Positions 1 to 6,124 are shown, counted from the stretch's first letter. The stretch is 6,168 bases of DNA from Anaerolineales bacterium UBA6131 (GCA_002435875.1 DIVN01000052.1:1-6168), one strand, 5' to 3'. Program-made: numbers and translations. Notes: a model not told the origin generated them from the letters alone.

Positions 1-795
1 GTGGATTCCGCCAAGTCCGGCTTGCTTCTGGCAGCCGTGCTTCTTGGTGCGGTGTTGGCTGGCATCATCAGCCTGGCTTTTGGCTACGTCGTCCTCCTGC
101 GGTTGGGCTCTGACTATTTTGGCATTGCCACGCTCGGCTTCACCATCATCGTGCAGGTGCTCATCATCAACTCTGACCTGGTCATCCCGGAAACCAAGGG
201 TGCACGTGGCATGGTGGGCATTCCGACGCTGACGTCGTTCTTGTGGGCCTACGTTTTTCTGGTACTGGCCACTGTGATCACCCGCAACTTGCTCTATTCG
301 AGCGCCGGTCGCGCGATTGTGTCCGTGCGCGAAGACGAAGTTGCGGCACAGGCCATGGGCATCGACACCCTCAAGTACAAGACCCTTTCCTTTGTCATCG
401 GCAGCGTCTTCGCTGGCCTTGCTGGCGGCTTGTACGCTCATCTTTACGCTTTTCTGGCGCCGGGGTACTTTTCCTACATGAAGTCCTTCGACCCCTTGAT
501 CATTATCGTCTTTGGCGGCCTGGGCAACATGACCGGCACCATCCTCGCCACTTTCCTCTGGGCCATCAGCCTCGAGGGCATGCGCATCTGGCTGCCGCAA
601 GGGTTTGAGGCCTGGCGCTTTGTCATCTATCCGATTGCTCTGCTGCTGCTCATGCTTTTCCGTCAGCAAGGGCTGATGGGCAGACGTGAGCTCGGCTTTT
701 TGCGCGCACCCGTGTGGCCTACCCGCGCCAACACGTCAGCACCGGACTCCAGTGCGCCGGAGGCAGCAGCGAGCAGCCAGGAGATGGCCCGATGA
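1..795 (+). CDS. livM: Branched-chain amino acid ABC transporter permease, LivM type (5' end missing)
   Basis: Inner-membrane permease subunit of a Liv/HAAT-type ABC importer for branched-chain or related amino acids. The visible 264 residues are very hydrophobic, with membrane segments near residues 7-33, 42-58, 78-94, 128-152, 164-190 and 206-220. Family hallmarks are the LRLGSDYFGIATLGF block (33-47) and the cytoplasmic loop VREDEVAAQAMGID (109-122), which docks on the ATPases. A FRQQGLMGRRE motif (220-230) ends the conserved part, followed by an Ala/Ser/Pro-rich tail (237-264). LivM proteins are usually about 300-400 residues and begin with further membrane helices and a GLN...GQ.SLGHAAF-like region, absent here. 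The gene therefore almost certainly starts upstream, and the GTG at base 1 is probably an internal valine codon. Its TGA overlaps the livG ATG by 4 bp, implying translational coupling. Substrate specificity cannot be read from the sequence. Confidence 0.93.
   Translation: MDSAKSGLLLAAVLLGAVLAGIISLAFGYVVLLRLGSDYFGIATLGFTIIVQVLIINSDLVIPETKGARGMVGIPTLTSFLWAYVFLVLATVITRNLLYSSAGRAIVSVREDEVAAQAMGIDTLKYKTLSFVIGSVFAGLAGGLYAHLYAFLAPGYFSYMKSFDPLIIIVFGGLGNMTGTILATFLWAISLEGMRIWLPQGFEAWRFVIYPIALLLLMLFRQQGLMGRRELGFLRAPVWPTRANTSAPDSSAPEAAASSQEMAR
779..783 (+). promoter_or_regulatory. Ribosome binding site of livG
   Basis: AGGAG lies 8 bases before the ATG at 792 and inside the end of livM. It decides the livG start: the frame is open back to an ATG at 714, but that codon has no comparable site and would add 26 non-conserved residues inside the livM tail. 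Confidence 0.75.
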
Positions 796-1625
796 CCGCC
801 GAAACGACAGCTCAATGCCCCGTGTTGCAGATTAGTGGACTGTCCAAGAACTTTGGTGGCGTGATGACTGCCGCGGGCTACGAAGGCGGCCTGTGGGCCG
901 TGCGTGACTTTGATCTGAGCGTAGCCCAGGGCGAGCTCGTCGGATTGATCGGCCCCAACGGTGCGGGCAAGACTACCGTCTTCAACATGATCACCGGTTT
1001 GCTCAGCTCCACCTCGGGGGATGTCAAGCTTAATGGCCAAAGCCTGGTGCGCTTGCCTCCGCATGCCATCACCCAGCTGGGCGTCGGACGCACATTCCAG
1101 AACATCCGCCTCTTTCCTCGCATGACAGTCTTGGACAATGTGCGCGTCGCGTACCACTTTAGGGCGGGGTACGGCGTTGCTGGTGCCATCCTCCACGGCG
1201 AGAGCTTTGAGAGCAAGGAGAGAGAGCTTACCGACAAGGCTCAGGACCTTCTGGCTCTATTCCACCTGCAGGATCGGCAGGAGGAGATTGCCAGCAACCT
1301 GCCCTACGGTGAGCAGCGTCGTGTTGAGATTGCTCGTGCGCTGGCCAGTCAACCCAAGCTGCTGCTGTTGGATGAACCGGCGGCGGGCATGAACCCCGCC
1401 GAGTCGCACACACTGATGGATATGATCCGCTTTATTCGCGATCGCTTCAAGCTGACCATTGTGCTCATCGAGCACCAGATGAGGGTCGTCATGGGCATTT
1501 GCGAATGGATCACTGTGATGGACTTTGGGCAGGTCATCGCACGTGGAACGGCCGAGGAAATCTCCAACAATCCCCAGGTCATTGAGGCCTACCTGGGCAA
1601 GCTTGGCAGGAGGTTCAGCGAGTAA
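792..1625 (+). CDS. livG: Branched-chain amino acid ABC transporter ATP-binding protein LivG
   Basis: Cytoplasmic ATPase subunit that powers the Liv-type importer as a partner of LivF. The 277-residue product has Walker A GPNGAGKT (54-61), Q-loop Q103 in the LivG-typical GRTFQNIRLF, ABC signature LPYGEQRR (170-177), Walker B LLLLDE (190-195) followed by PAAGMNP, and H-loop H228 in LIEH. The C-terminus NNPQVIEAYLG is also typical of the family. The ATG at 792 is preferred over the in-frame ATG at 714 because of the AGGAG site and the ATGA overlap with livM. One oddity is about 10 extra residues (24-33) between FGG and LWAV, near the A-loop that stacks on the adenine of ATP; E. coli LivG has only two residues at this spot. 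All catalytic motifs are intact, so the protein should be active. The TAA stop shares its last base with the livF start. Confidence 0.95.
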   Translation: MTAETTAQCPVLQISGLSKNFGGVMTAAGYEGGLWAVRDFDLSVAQGELVGLIGPNGAGKTTVFNMITGLLSSTSGDVKLNGQSLVRLPPHAITQLGVGRTFQNIRLFPRMTVLDNVRVAYHFRAGYGVAGAILHGESFESKERELTDKAQDLLALFHLQDRQEEIASNLPYGEQRRVEIARALASQPKLLLLDEPAAGMNPAESHTLMDMIRFIRDRFKLTIVLIEHQMRVVMGICEWITVMDFGQVIARGTAEEISNNPQVIEAYLGKLGRRFSE

Positions 1626-2338
1626 TGGCCACACTGCTGGAAGTCAAGGACCTGCACGTCTTCTACGGCGCCATTCACGCTCTCCAGGGCGTCGATTTCG
1701 AGGTCAACGAGGGCGAGATCGTCACGCTCATTGGCGCCAACGGCGCCGGCAAGAGTACTACGCTCAAGACCATCTCTGGCCTCTTGCGACCACGGCAAGG
1801 CTCCATCTCGTTCCGCGGGCGTGACCTGACGCGCGTGTCGGCGCCCAAAATCGTGTCGCTCGGCATCGTGCAAGTGCCCGAGGGTCGCAAGATCTTTGCA
1901 CCGCTCACCGTGCGGGAGAATCTGGAAATGGGTGCATTCTCGCGGCGGGATGGCAAGGAGATCCAGGCCTCCATGGAGCGTGTGTTTGCCAGCTTTCCAC
2001 GCCTGAAAGAGCGTCTTACCCAACCTGGCGGGACGCTGTCTGGCGGTGAGCAGCAGATGTTGGCCATGGGCCGTGGGCTGATGGCCCGCCCCGAGTTGCT
2101 GCTGCTTGATGAGCCCTCGATGGGCTTGGCGCCACTGCTCGTTGAGGAGATCTTCCGCATCATCGAGGACATCAACAAGCAGGGCACCAGCATTCTGCTC
2201 GTCGAGCAGAATGCTGCGATGGCTCTCTCTATCGCCCACCGCGCCTACGTGCTCGAGACCGGGCGTGTCAGGCTGCAGGGACCAGCTGGAGAGCTGCTGG
2301 AGAATCCGCAGGTCAAAGAAGCATACCTGGGGCGCTAG
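1625..2338 (+). CDS. livF: Branched-chain amino acid ABC transporter ATP-binding protein LivF
   Basis: Second cytoplasmic ATPase of the importer. The 237 residues match the usual LivF length. Visible motifs are Walker A GANGAGKS (37-44), Q83 in VPEGRKIF (the LivF form of the Q-loop), a canonical signature LSGGEQQ (138-144), Walker B LLLLDEPSMGLAP (158-170) and LVEQN (192-196). The switch-region histidine is replaced by Gln195, which is normal for LivF and not a defect. The C-terminus NPQVKEAYLGR is also typical. The ATG overlaps the livG stop by one base (TAATG), and AGGAGGT at 1608-1614, 11 bases upstream, is the likely ribosome binding site. It is the last gene of the operon, since an intrinsic terminator begins 26 bases after the stop. 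Confidence 0.95.
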   Translation: MATLLEVKDLHVFYGAIHALQGVDFEVNEGEIVTLIGANGAGKSTTLKTISGLLRPRQGSISFRGRDLTRVSAPKIVSLGIVQVPEGRKIFAPLTVRENLEMGAFSRRDGKEIQASMERVFASFPRLKERLTQPGGTLSGGEQQMLAMGRGLMARPELLLLDEPSMGLAPLLVEEIFRIIEDINKQGTSILLVEQNAAMALSIAHRAYVLETGRVRLQGPAGELLENPQVKEAYLGR

Positions 2339-2364
2339 CTGTTACGCTCGGTTTCTGTTTGGCC

Positions 2365-2401
2365 GAGGCCCGATCCCCGCAGGGGGCGGGCCTCTTGTTT
2401 T
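2365..2401 (+). terminator. Rho-independent terminator of the liv operon
   Basis: An 8-bp perfect stem GAGGCCCG (2365-2372) pairs with CGGGCCTC (2387-2394). An inner CCCC/GGGG stem (2375-2378 with 2382-2385) closes a three-base GCA loop, making one long GC-rich hairpin. It is followed at once by TTGTTTT (2395-2401). The T-tract lies only on the + strand side, so it should mainly stop liv transcription. The convergent minus-strand gene ends 40 bases away, at 2441, and would meet the same hairpin without a T-run. Confidence 0.88.
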
Positions 2402-2440
2402 CCCCGCAGGTCTGGCGGCAGGGCAGGGGCGCCCGCAGCT

Positions 2441-3346
2441 TCATGCCGAACGATGGCGCGAGGTCTGCGCGGCAACCGCGACGATCCTCCTGGCGATGGC
2501 CTCCACGATGCTGTCCGGAACACCGTCCACGGCTCTGGATTGCAGGCGCAGGTCAGGCGGTTCATTGACATAATCAACAGCCACAAGCTCGTACGAAGAG
2601 GTGAGCGCGACTTCGGTTGAGAACAGGCCAAGGCCGCACACCTCGGCGATGCGGGCCATCAGGCTGACCAGGGCGCTCCGTGCATGGCCGCTTTCCGGCC
2701 CGGAGCCGAACGGCGTATAGCGGTGGCTGTCTACATCCCACCAGCTGGGCAGCGTCTCCCCGCAACAGTAGAGCACACGGAACCAGGGCGCGTGAGCGCC
2801 GTGGGCCACCGGTGTGACGTGTGCCTGCAGCAGGTACTTGTGCTCCGGGTACTCCTGGCGAGCGGCCTGCACCTGCTCAAACGAGTGGGCATGGTTGACG
2901 ACACCATCGCCGCCACCCAGCCCGGCTGGCTTGATGCTGAAACAACCATTGAGCGGGGCCAGGTCGAGGCTCGGCAATTCAGCCTGCTGACTAAACGGGG
3001 GCAGGATGATGGTGTAGGGCACGACCAGGCCAGCGGAAAGGAACTCCAGGTGCATCGTGGCCTTGTCCCAGGCCCGCTGCGCCTTGTGGTGTGGGTTGAT
3101 GTTCGCTGCGTTGTGCTCTGCGGCCCAGGTGGAGAGGTGAAGAAAGTGTGGATCGCTGTCAGAGGCTCGGTCGAACAGAGTGCCAAAGCTCGTCTGGCCC
3201 GTGCGCAGCTCCTCGCCCGTCGCATCGAGGTTCGAGGGGGTCACTTGCAGCAACGAGACCCCTTGCTCTTCTGCCGTGGTCGTCAACACACCGGCGAAAT
3301 CTGCATCGTATTCCCAGTTCCACGCGAAGCAGAGATCGTGATGCAT
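2441..3346 (-). CDS. ATP-grasp domain protein of unknown substrate
   Basis: Predicted ATP-dependent carboxylate-amine (or similar) ligase with an ATP-grasp fold. Numbered from the ATG at 3346 (301 aa), the order of parts fits the fold. A pre-ATP-grasp region ends in AWDKATM (92-98) and GLVVPYTI (106-113). A glycine-rich ATP loop FSIKPAGLGGGDG (136-148) contains a candidate ATP-contacting Lys139. The hinge strand is YLLQAHV (171-177), the central strand WFRVLY (188-193), and candidate metal ligands are Glu245, Asp258 and Asn261 in VAVDYVNEPPD. The N-terminus HHDLCFAWNWEYD is distinctive and I cannot tie it to a characterised enzyme. There is no signal peptide or membrane segment, so it is probably cytoplasmic. 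The start is uncertain. TTG at 3358 is in frame, the only upstream stop-free start region is very short, and no good ribosome binding site is visible. It runs divergently from the glycosyltransferase, which may hint at related roles, but that is inference. Confidence 0.8.
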   Translation of the reverse strand: MHHDLCFAWNWEYDADFAGVLTTTAEEQGVSLLQVTPSNLDATGEELRTGQTSFGTLFDRASDSDPHFLHLSTWAAEHNAANINPHHKAQRAWDKATMHLEFLSAGLVVPYTIILPPFSQQAELPSLDLAPLNGCFSIKPAGLGGGDGVVNHAHSFEQVQAARQEYPEHKYLLQAHVTPVAHGAHAPWFRVLYCCGETLPSWWDVDSHRYTPFGSGPESGHARSALVSLMARIAEVCGLGLFSTEVALTSSYELVAVDYVNEPPDLRLQSRAVDGVPDSIVEAIARRIVAVAAQTSRHRSA

Positions 3347-3395
3347 CTCAAACAGCAATCGTCTTCACGGGGCGATTTGCGACCATCTCACTCCC

Positions 3396-3424
3396 ATTGT
3401 ACCGCGTACTGCCTGGGTCGGCAA
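3396..3424 (-). promoter_or_regulatory. Candidate sigma70-type promoter for the ATP-grasp gene
   Basis: On the minus strand, TTGCCG (3424-3419) and TACAAT (3401-3396) are separated by exactly 17 bases. That gives 4/6 and 5/6 matches to consensus. The expected transcription start is near 3389, about 40 bases before the ATG at 3346. Confidence 0.5.
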
Positions 3425-3487
3425 GCACAGCTACACCTGGTACCCGGGGCGGATGCTGCGCACCGCAACAATCTAGCAGGGTCGCGG

Positions 3488-3516
3488 TTGAGATCAGGCT
3501 ACATCCGAGCTATAAT
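3488..3516 (+). promoter_or_regulatory. Sigma70-type promoter for the glycosyltransferase gene
   Basis: TTGAGA (3488-3493) and a perfect TATAAT (3511-3516) are separated by 17 bases, a near-consensus arrangement. The predicted start is near 3523, giving a leader of about 44 bases before the ATG at 3567. It lies about 60 bases from the oppositely directed promoter of the ATP-grasp gene. Confidence 0.75.
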
Positions 3517-3566
3517 CAGAGGTAAGGTGCACAACGCGCGGGCTGGAGCGCTGCTGTGGAGGCTAG

Positions 3567-4715
3567 ATGAAGAGCATACTGATTCTGATGACCGACGAAG
3601 GCGGTGGCGGTCACCGGGCGAGCGCCTCAGCGCTGCGCGATGCCTTCCTGGAGCGCTTCTCCGACCAGGTGCAGCTCAGCATGATCGACCTCTGGGCCGA
3701 TTTCGCTCCAGCGCTGCTCAGCCGTGTTCCCAAGAGCTATCGCTTCCTGGTCGATGATGTGCCTTGGCTGTATCGCTTGATCTACGAAGTCGGCGAGAAC
3801 GCCCAGCTCGTCGAGCCGGTCATGAGCGCCGCGGCCAATGTCCTCCGGCCACTGTTTGACCGCGCCATACGCGCCAGCAGTCCTGATCTGATCGTCTCGG
3901 TCCACCCGCTGGTCCAGGGCGTCATCCTGCACGTGCTGGAAAAGACCAAGCGGCCGATCCCGCTGGTCACCGTGGTCACCGATCTGGTGACGATTCCACC
4001 CGTTTGGTTCGACCGCCGGGCCGCGCTTTGTTTTGTCCCCAGCGATGAGGGCTATCGCCTGGCTCTGCGTGCCGGCCTGCGCCAAGAGCAGCTGCGCCTA
4101 TCAGGTCTGCCCATCCGGGGTGCGTTCTCGCGAGTGACCCGCAGCAAGCTGCAGCTACAGCAGGATCTGGGCATGGTAACTGGCGTGCCGACGGCGCTCA
4201 TTGTCAGCGGCGGCGAAGGCATGGGCCGGGTTGCTGACATCTCGCGTTTTGCGGCGGCCAGGCTGGCTGCGGACACGGTTGTAGGCGCGCCTCCAGCCGG
4301 GCAGCTGGTGATCATCTGCGGCCGCAACCAGGACCTCAAGCAAGAGCTCGATGCCCGAAACTGGCCTGTTCCAGTCATGGTTAAGGGCTTTGTCGAAGAC
4401 ATCTGGGACTATATGGCGGCCAGCGACTGCGTTGTGACGAAGGCGGGCCCTGGTACGATCGCCGAGGGCCTGGCTCTCGGGCTGCCACTCTTGCTCACTG
4501 GCTACATCCCCGGTCAGGAGAAGGGCAATGTACCCTATGTGCTCAAGCATGGCGTGGGCGCATACGTGGAGGACCCCTGGCAGATTGCTGAGGTGCTGGC
4601 CGGTTGGCTGGGCCCGCAGCGCGCAACCCTTGAGCAGTTCGCCCACAACGCGCGTGCTCTGGGTCGGCCACGAGCCGCCTCCGAGATCGTCAACGCCATC
4701 GTGGAGCTCCTCTAG
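3567..4715 (+). CDS. MGDG synthase-like glycosyltransferase (GT28 family)
   Basis: Predicted membrane-associated enzyme that transfers a sugar from a UDP-sugar to a lipid such as diacylglycerol, by analogy with plant MGDG synthases and bacterial processive glycolipid synthases. The 382 residues fit the family. The N-terminal MGDG-synthase domain (about 1-180) has the loop DEGGGGHRASASAL (10-23), VHPLVQG (112-118) and VVTDL (136-140). The C-terminal GT-B nucleotide-sugar domain has SGGEGMG (214-220), CGRN (251-254), KGFVEDIWDYMAASD (273-287), TKAGPGTIAEGLALGLP (291-307) and GYIPGQEKGNVPYV (312-325), close to the plant MGD1 signature from memory. There is no signal peptide or membrane-spanning helix. 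GGAGG (3558-3562) lies 4 bases before the ATG and a strong promoter lies upstream. Sugar (Gal or Glc) and acceptor are not readable here. MurG and UgtP-like enzymes are alternatives, but the TKAGPGTIAE and PGQE.GNVPYV motifs favour the MGDG-synthase type. Confidence 0.88.
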   Translation: MKSILILMTDEGGGGHRASASALRDAFLERFSDQVQLSMIDLWADFAPALLSRVPKSYRFLVDDVPWLYRLIYEVGENAQLVEPVMSAAANVLRPLFDRAIRASSPDLIVSVHPLVQGVILHVLEKTKRPIPLVTVVTDLVTIPPVWFDRRAALCFVPSDEGYRLALRAGLRQEQLRLSGLPIRGAFSRVTRSKLQLQQDLGMVTGVPTALIVSGGEGMGRVADISRFAAARLAADTVVGAPPAGQLVIICGRNQDLKQELDARNWPVPVMVKGFVEDIWDYMAASDCVVTKAGPGTIAEGLALGLPLLLTGYIPGQEKGNVPYVLKHGVGAYVEDPWQIAEVLAGWLGPQRATLEQFAHNARALGRPRAASEIVNAIVELL

Positions 4716-4763
4716 CCAGCGATGGGGCCATGCCGACAGGCACTCTGGCCAGGGCACAAGGAT

Positions 4764-4792
4764 TTGACCCGTGGGCTGTGGGCCGATATCAT
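4764..4792 (+). promoter_or_regulatory. Sigma70-type promoter for the protease gene
   Basis: TTGACC (4764-4769) and TATCAT (4787-4792) are separated by 17 bases, each matching consensus at 5/6 positions. The predicted transcription start is near 4799, leaving a leader of about 75 bases that contains a short hairpin before the ribosome binding site. No sigma-E/heat-shock-like site was recognised. Confidence 0.62.
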
Positions 4793-4862
4793 AGCGAGTA
4801 GAGACTGGCCTGCCGAAACGGTGGAGGCAGGTCTTGCTGCCGACATCTCGTGTGTGCTTCAT

Positions 4863-4867
4863 GGAGG
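4863..4867 (+). promoter_or_regulatory. Ribosome binding site of the protease gene
   Basis: GGAGG lies 6 bases before the ATG at 4874. It selects this codon over the in-frame GTG at 4850, which would put eight extra residues in front of an otherwise well-formed lipoprotein signal peptide and would place this site inside the gene. Confidence 0.8.
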
Positions 4868-4873
4868 TACGTT

Positions 4874-6058
4874 ATGCATAGAAATCGGTTCTCTGCGATG
4901 CTATTCCTGGCCGTGCTTACTCTGGGGCTGGCTGCCTGCTGTGGCTCACTGGATCTGCCGGTGCGCCCAACGGATACGCCCGAGCCAACGCGCACACCTA
5001 GACCCACCTCGGTGCCCTTTCCCACGCAGCCGCCATCGCTGCCACCGGCGAATGCCCTTGAGGGACAGATAGAGGCGATCTATCGCGAGTATGGCCCCTC
5101 GGTGGTCAACATCACCAGCCGCGTGATCTCCTATGACTTTTTCATGCAGCCATTCCCCCAGGAAGGCACCGGGTCGGGCTTTGTCTATGACCGCGAAGGA
5201 CACATCGTCACCAACTATCATGTGGTGGAAAACGCCGATGAGGTCATCGTCGCTTTCGAGAGTGGGGCCACTTATCCGGCGCAAGTCATCGGCGAGGATC
5301 CGTCCACCGATCTGGCCGTTCTCCAGGTAGACGCGGACGATTTGCCTCAGGCGCTGACCATTGGCGATTCAGATAGGCTAAGGGTTGGGCAGTTCGCCGT
5401 GGCCATCGGCAACCCCTTCGGACTCGAGCGCACCCTCACCCTGGGCGTCATCAGCGCCTTGGAGCGCGTCATAGAGAGCCCCAATGGCCGTTTCATCGGC
5501 GAGGCGATTCAAACCGATGCGGCCATCAACCCGGGCAACTCGGGCGGCCCCATGTTGAACCTGAACGGCGAGGTCATTGGTGTGAACTCGCAGATCATCA
5601 GCCCCAGCGGCGCCAGCGCTGGCATTGGCTTTGCCATCCCTTCGAATACCGTGCAGCGCATTGTGACCCAGCTCATCGCCCGTGGTAGCTATCCCCATCC
5701 CTGGCTGGGCGTCAACCTGGTTGGGCTTAGCCAGGACGTGATTGCCCTGTTCGAGGAAGCTGGCATGGATATCACCGTAGACGAAGGCCTCATGGTTCTG
5801 GAAGTGGTGCAGGGTAGCCCAGCCGATCGAGCCGGATTGCGTGGTGCGCAGCAAGTTGTGCGCATCAATCGTACCCAGGTCCCGATCGGCGGGGACATCT
5901 TGATTGCTGTCGACGGCCAGCCCATGAAAGCTGCGCAAGATCTCACCCTCTATCTGGAGGCTGAGAGACTGGTGGGAGAGACCGTGCGCTTGAGCATTGT
6001 GCGCGACGGCCGCGAAATGCAGATCAACGCGACCCTGGCCGAACGACCGGCACAATAA
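4874..6058 (+). CDS. HtrA/DegP-family trypsin-like serine protease, lipoprotein, one PDZ domain
   Basis: Predicted extracytoplasmic quality-control protease. From the ATG at 4874 it has 394 residues. Positively charged MHRNRF is followed by a hydrophobic stretch (7-21) and a lipobox LAAC with Cys22 as the lipidation site, so it should be a membrane-anchored lipoprotein. A Pro/Thr-rich linker (29-58) leads to the S1C protease domain. The catalytic triad is His116 in TNYHVVEN, Asp146 in STDLAVL and Ser223 in NPGNSGGP, all intact. AIGNPFG (177-183) is also typical. One PDZ domain follows (about 278-388), starting HPWLGV. Between AGLRG and GDILIAVDG it has about 17 more residues than E. coli DegP, a longer loop that, from memory, is common in Chloroflexota-type HtrA proteins. 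There is a single PDZ, as in DegS rather than DegP, but anchoring is by lipid rather than a helix. It has its own promoter and no clear terminator after the stop. Confidence 0.93.
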   Translation: MHRNRFSAMLFLAVLTLGLAACCGSLDLPVRPTDTPEPTRTPRPTSVPFPTQPPSLPPANALEGQIEAIYREYGPSVVNITSRVISYDFFMQPFPQEGTGSGFVYDREGHIVTNYHVVENADEVIVAFESGATYPAQVIGEDPSTDLAVLQVDADDLPQALTIGDSDRLRVGQFAVAIGNPFGLERTLTLGVISALERVIESPNGRFIGEAIQTDAAINPGNSGGPMLNLNGEVIGVNSQIISPSGASAGIGFAIPSNTVQRIVTQLIARGSYPHPWLGVNLVGLSQDVIALFEEAGMDITVDEGLMVLEVVQGSPADRAGLRGAQQVVRINRTQVPIGGDILIAVDGQPMKAAQDLTLYLEAERLVGETVRLSIVRDGREMQINATLAERPAQ

Positions 6059-6118
6059 AGGAGCCAACCTGCTTACGCGTGCGTTTGAACGCGTCTGGCG
6101 GGCCAACGATACGACGCT

Positions 6119-6124
6119 GGAGGG
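6119..6124 (+). promoter_or_regulatory. Ribosome binding site of the gene starting at 6133
   Basis: GGAGGG lies 8 bases before the ATG at 6133, an ideal spacing. The frame is open further upstream with GTG at 6079 and TTG at 6085, but those lack a well-placed site, so this motif decides the start. Confidence 0.72.

Noticed and set aside
1..3. GTG at the first base as the true start of livM
   Set aside because: The product would lack the first membrane helices of the LivM family, and no upstream sequence is available to show a ribosome binding site. It is more likely an internal valine.
714..791. Upstream ATG that would extend LivG by 26 residues
   Set aside because: It lies inside the livM tail, lacks a ribosome binding site, and the added residues are not LivG-like. 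The ATGA overlap at 792 with AGGAG upstream is far better.
2193..2227. Loss of the switch histidine in LivF (VEQN instead of VEH)
   Set aside because: Glutamine at this position is the normal state in LivF proteins, so it is not a defect.
2684..3757. A 357-codon + strand open frame opposite the ATP-grasp gene
   Set aside because: Its translation has no recognisable domain and runs into the glycosyltransferase in another frame. The opposite strand carries clear ATP-grasp motifs, so this is an antisense shadow common in GC-rich DNA.
4715..4749. Possible terminator after the glycosyltransferase gene
   Set aside because: GCCAG/CTGGC and a nested TGCC/GGCA can pair around the stop, but the stems are 4-5 bp and no T-tract follows, so it is not a credible intrinsic terminator.
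4850..4873. GTG start for the protease eight codons upstream
   Set aside because: GGAGG at 4863-4867 lies inside this extension and is correctly spaced for the ATG at 4874, which gives a clean lipoprotein signal peptide.
4722..5072. 116-codon + strand frame across the protease promoter and gene start
   Set aside because: It contains no recognisable domain, has no ribosome binding site, and overlaps a well-supported promoter and the protease in another frame.
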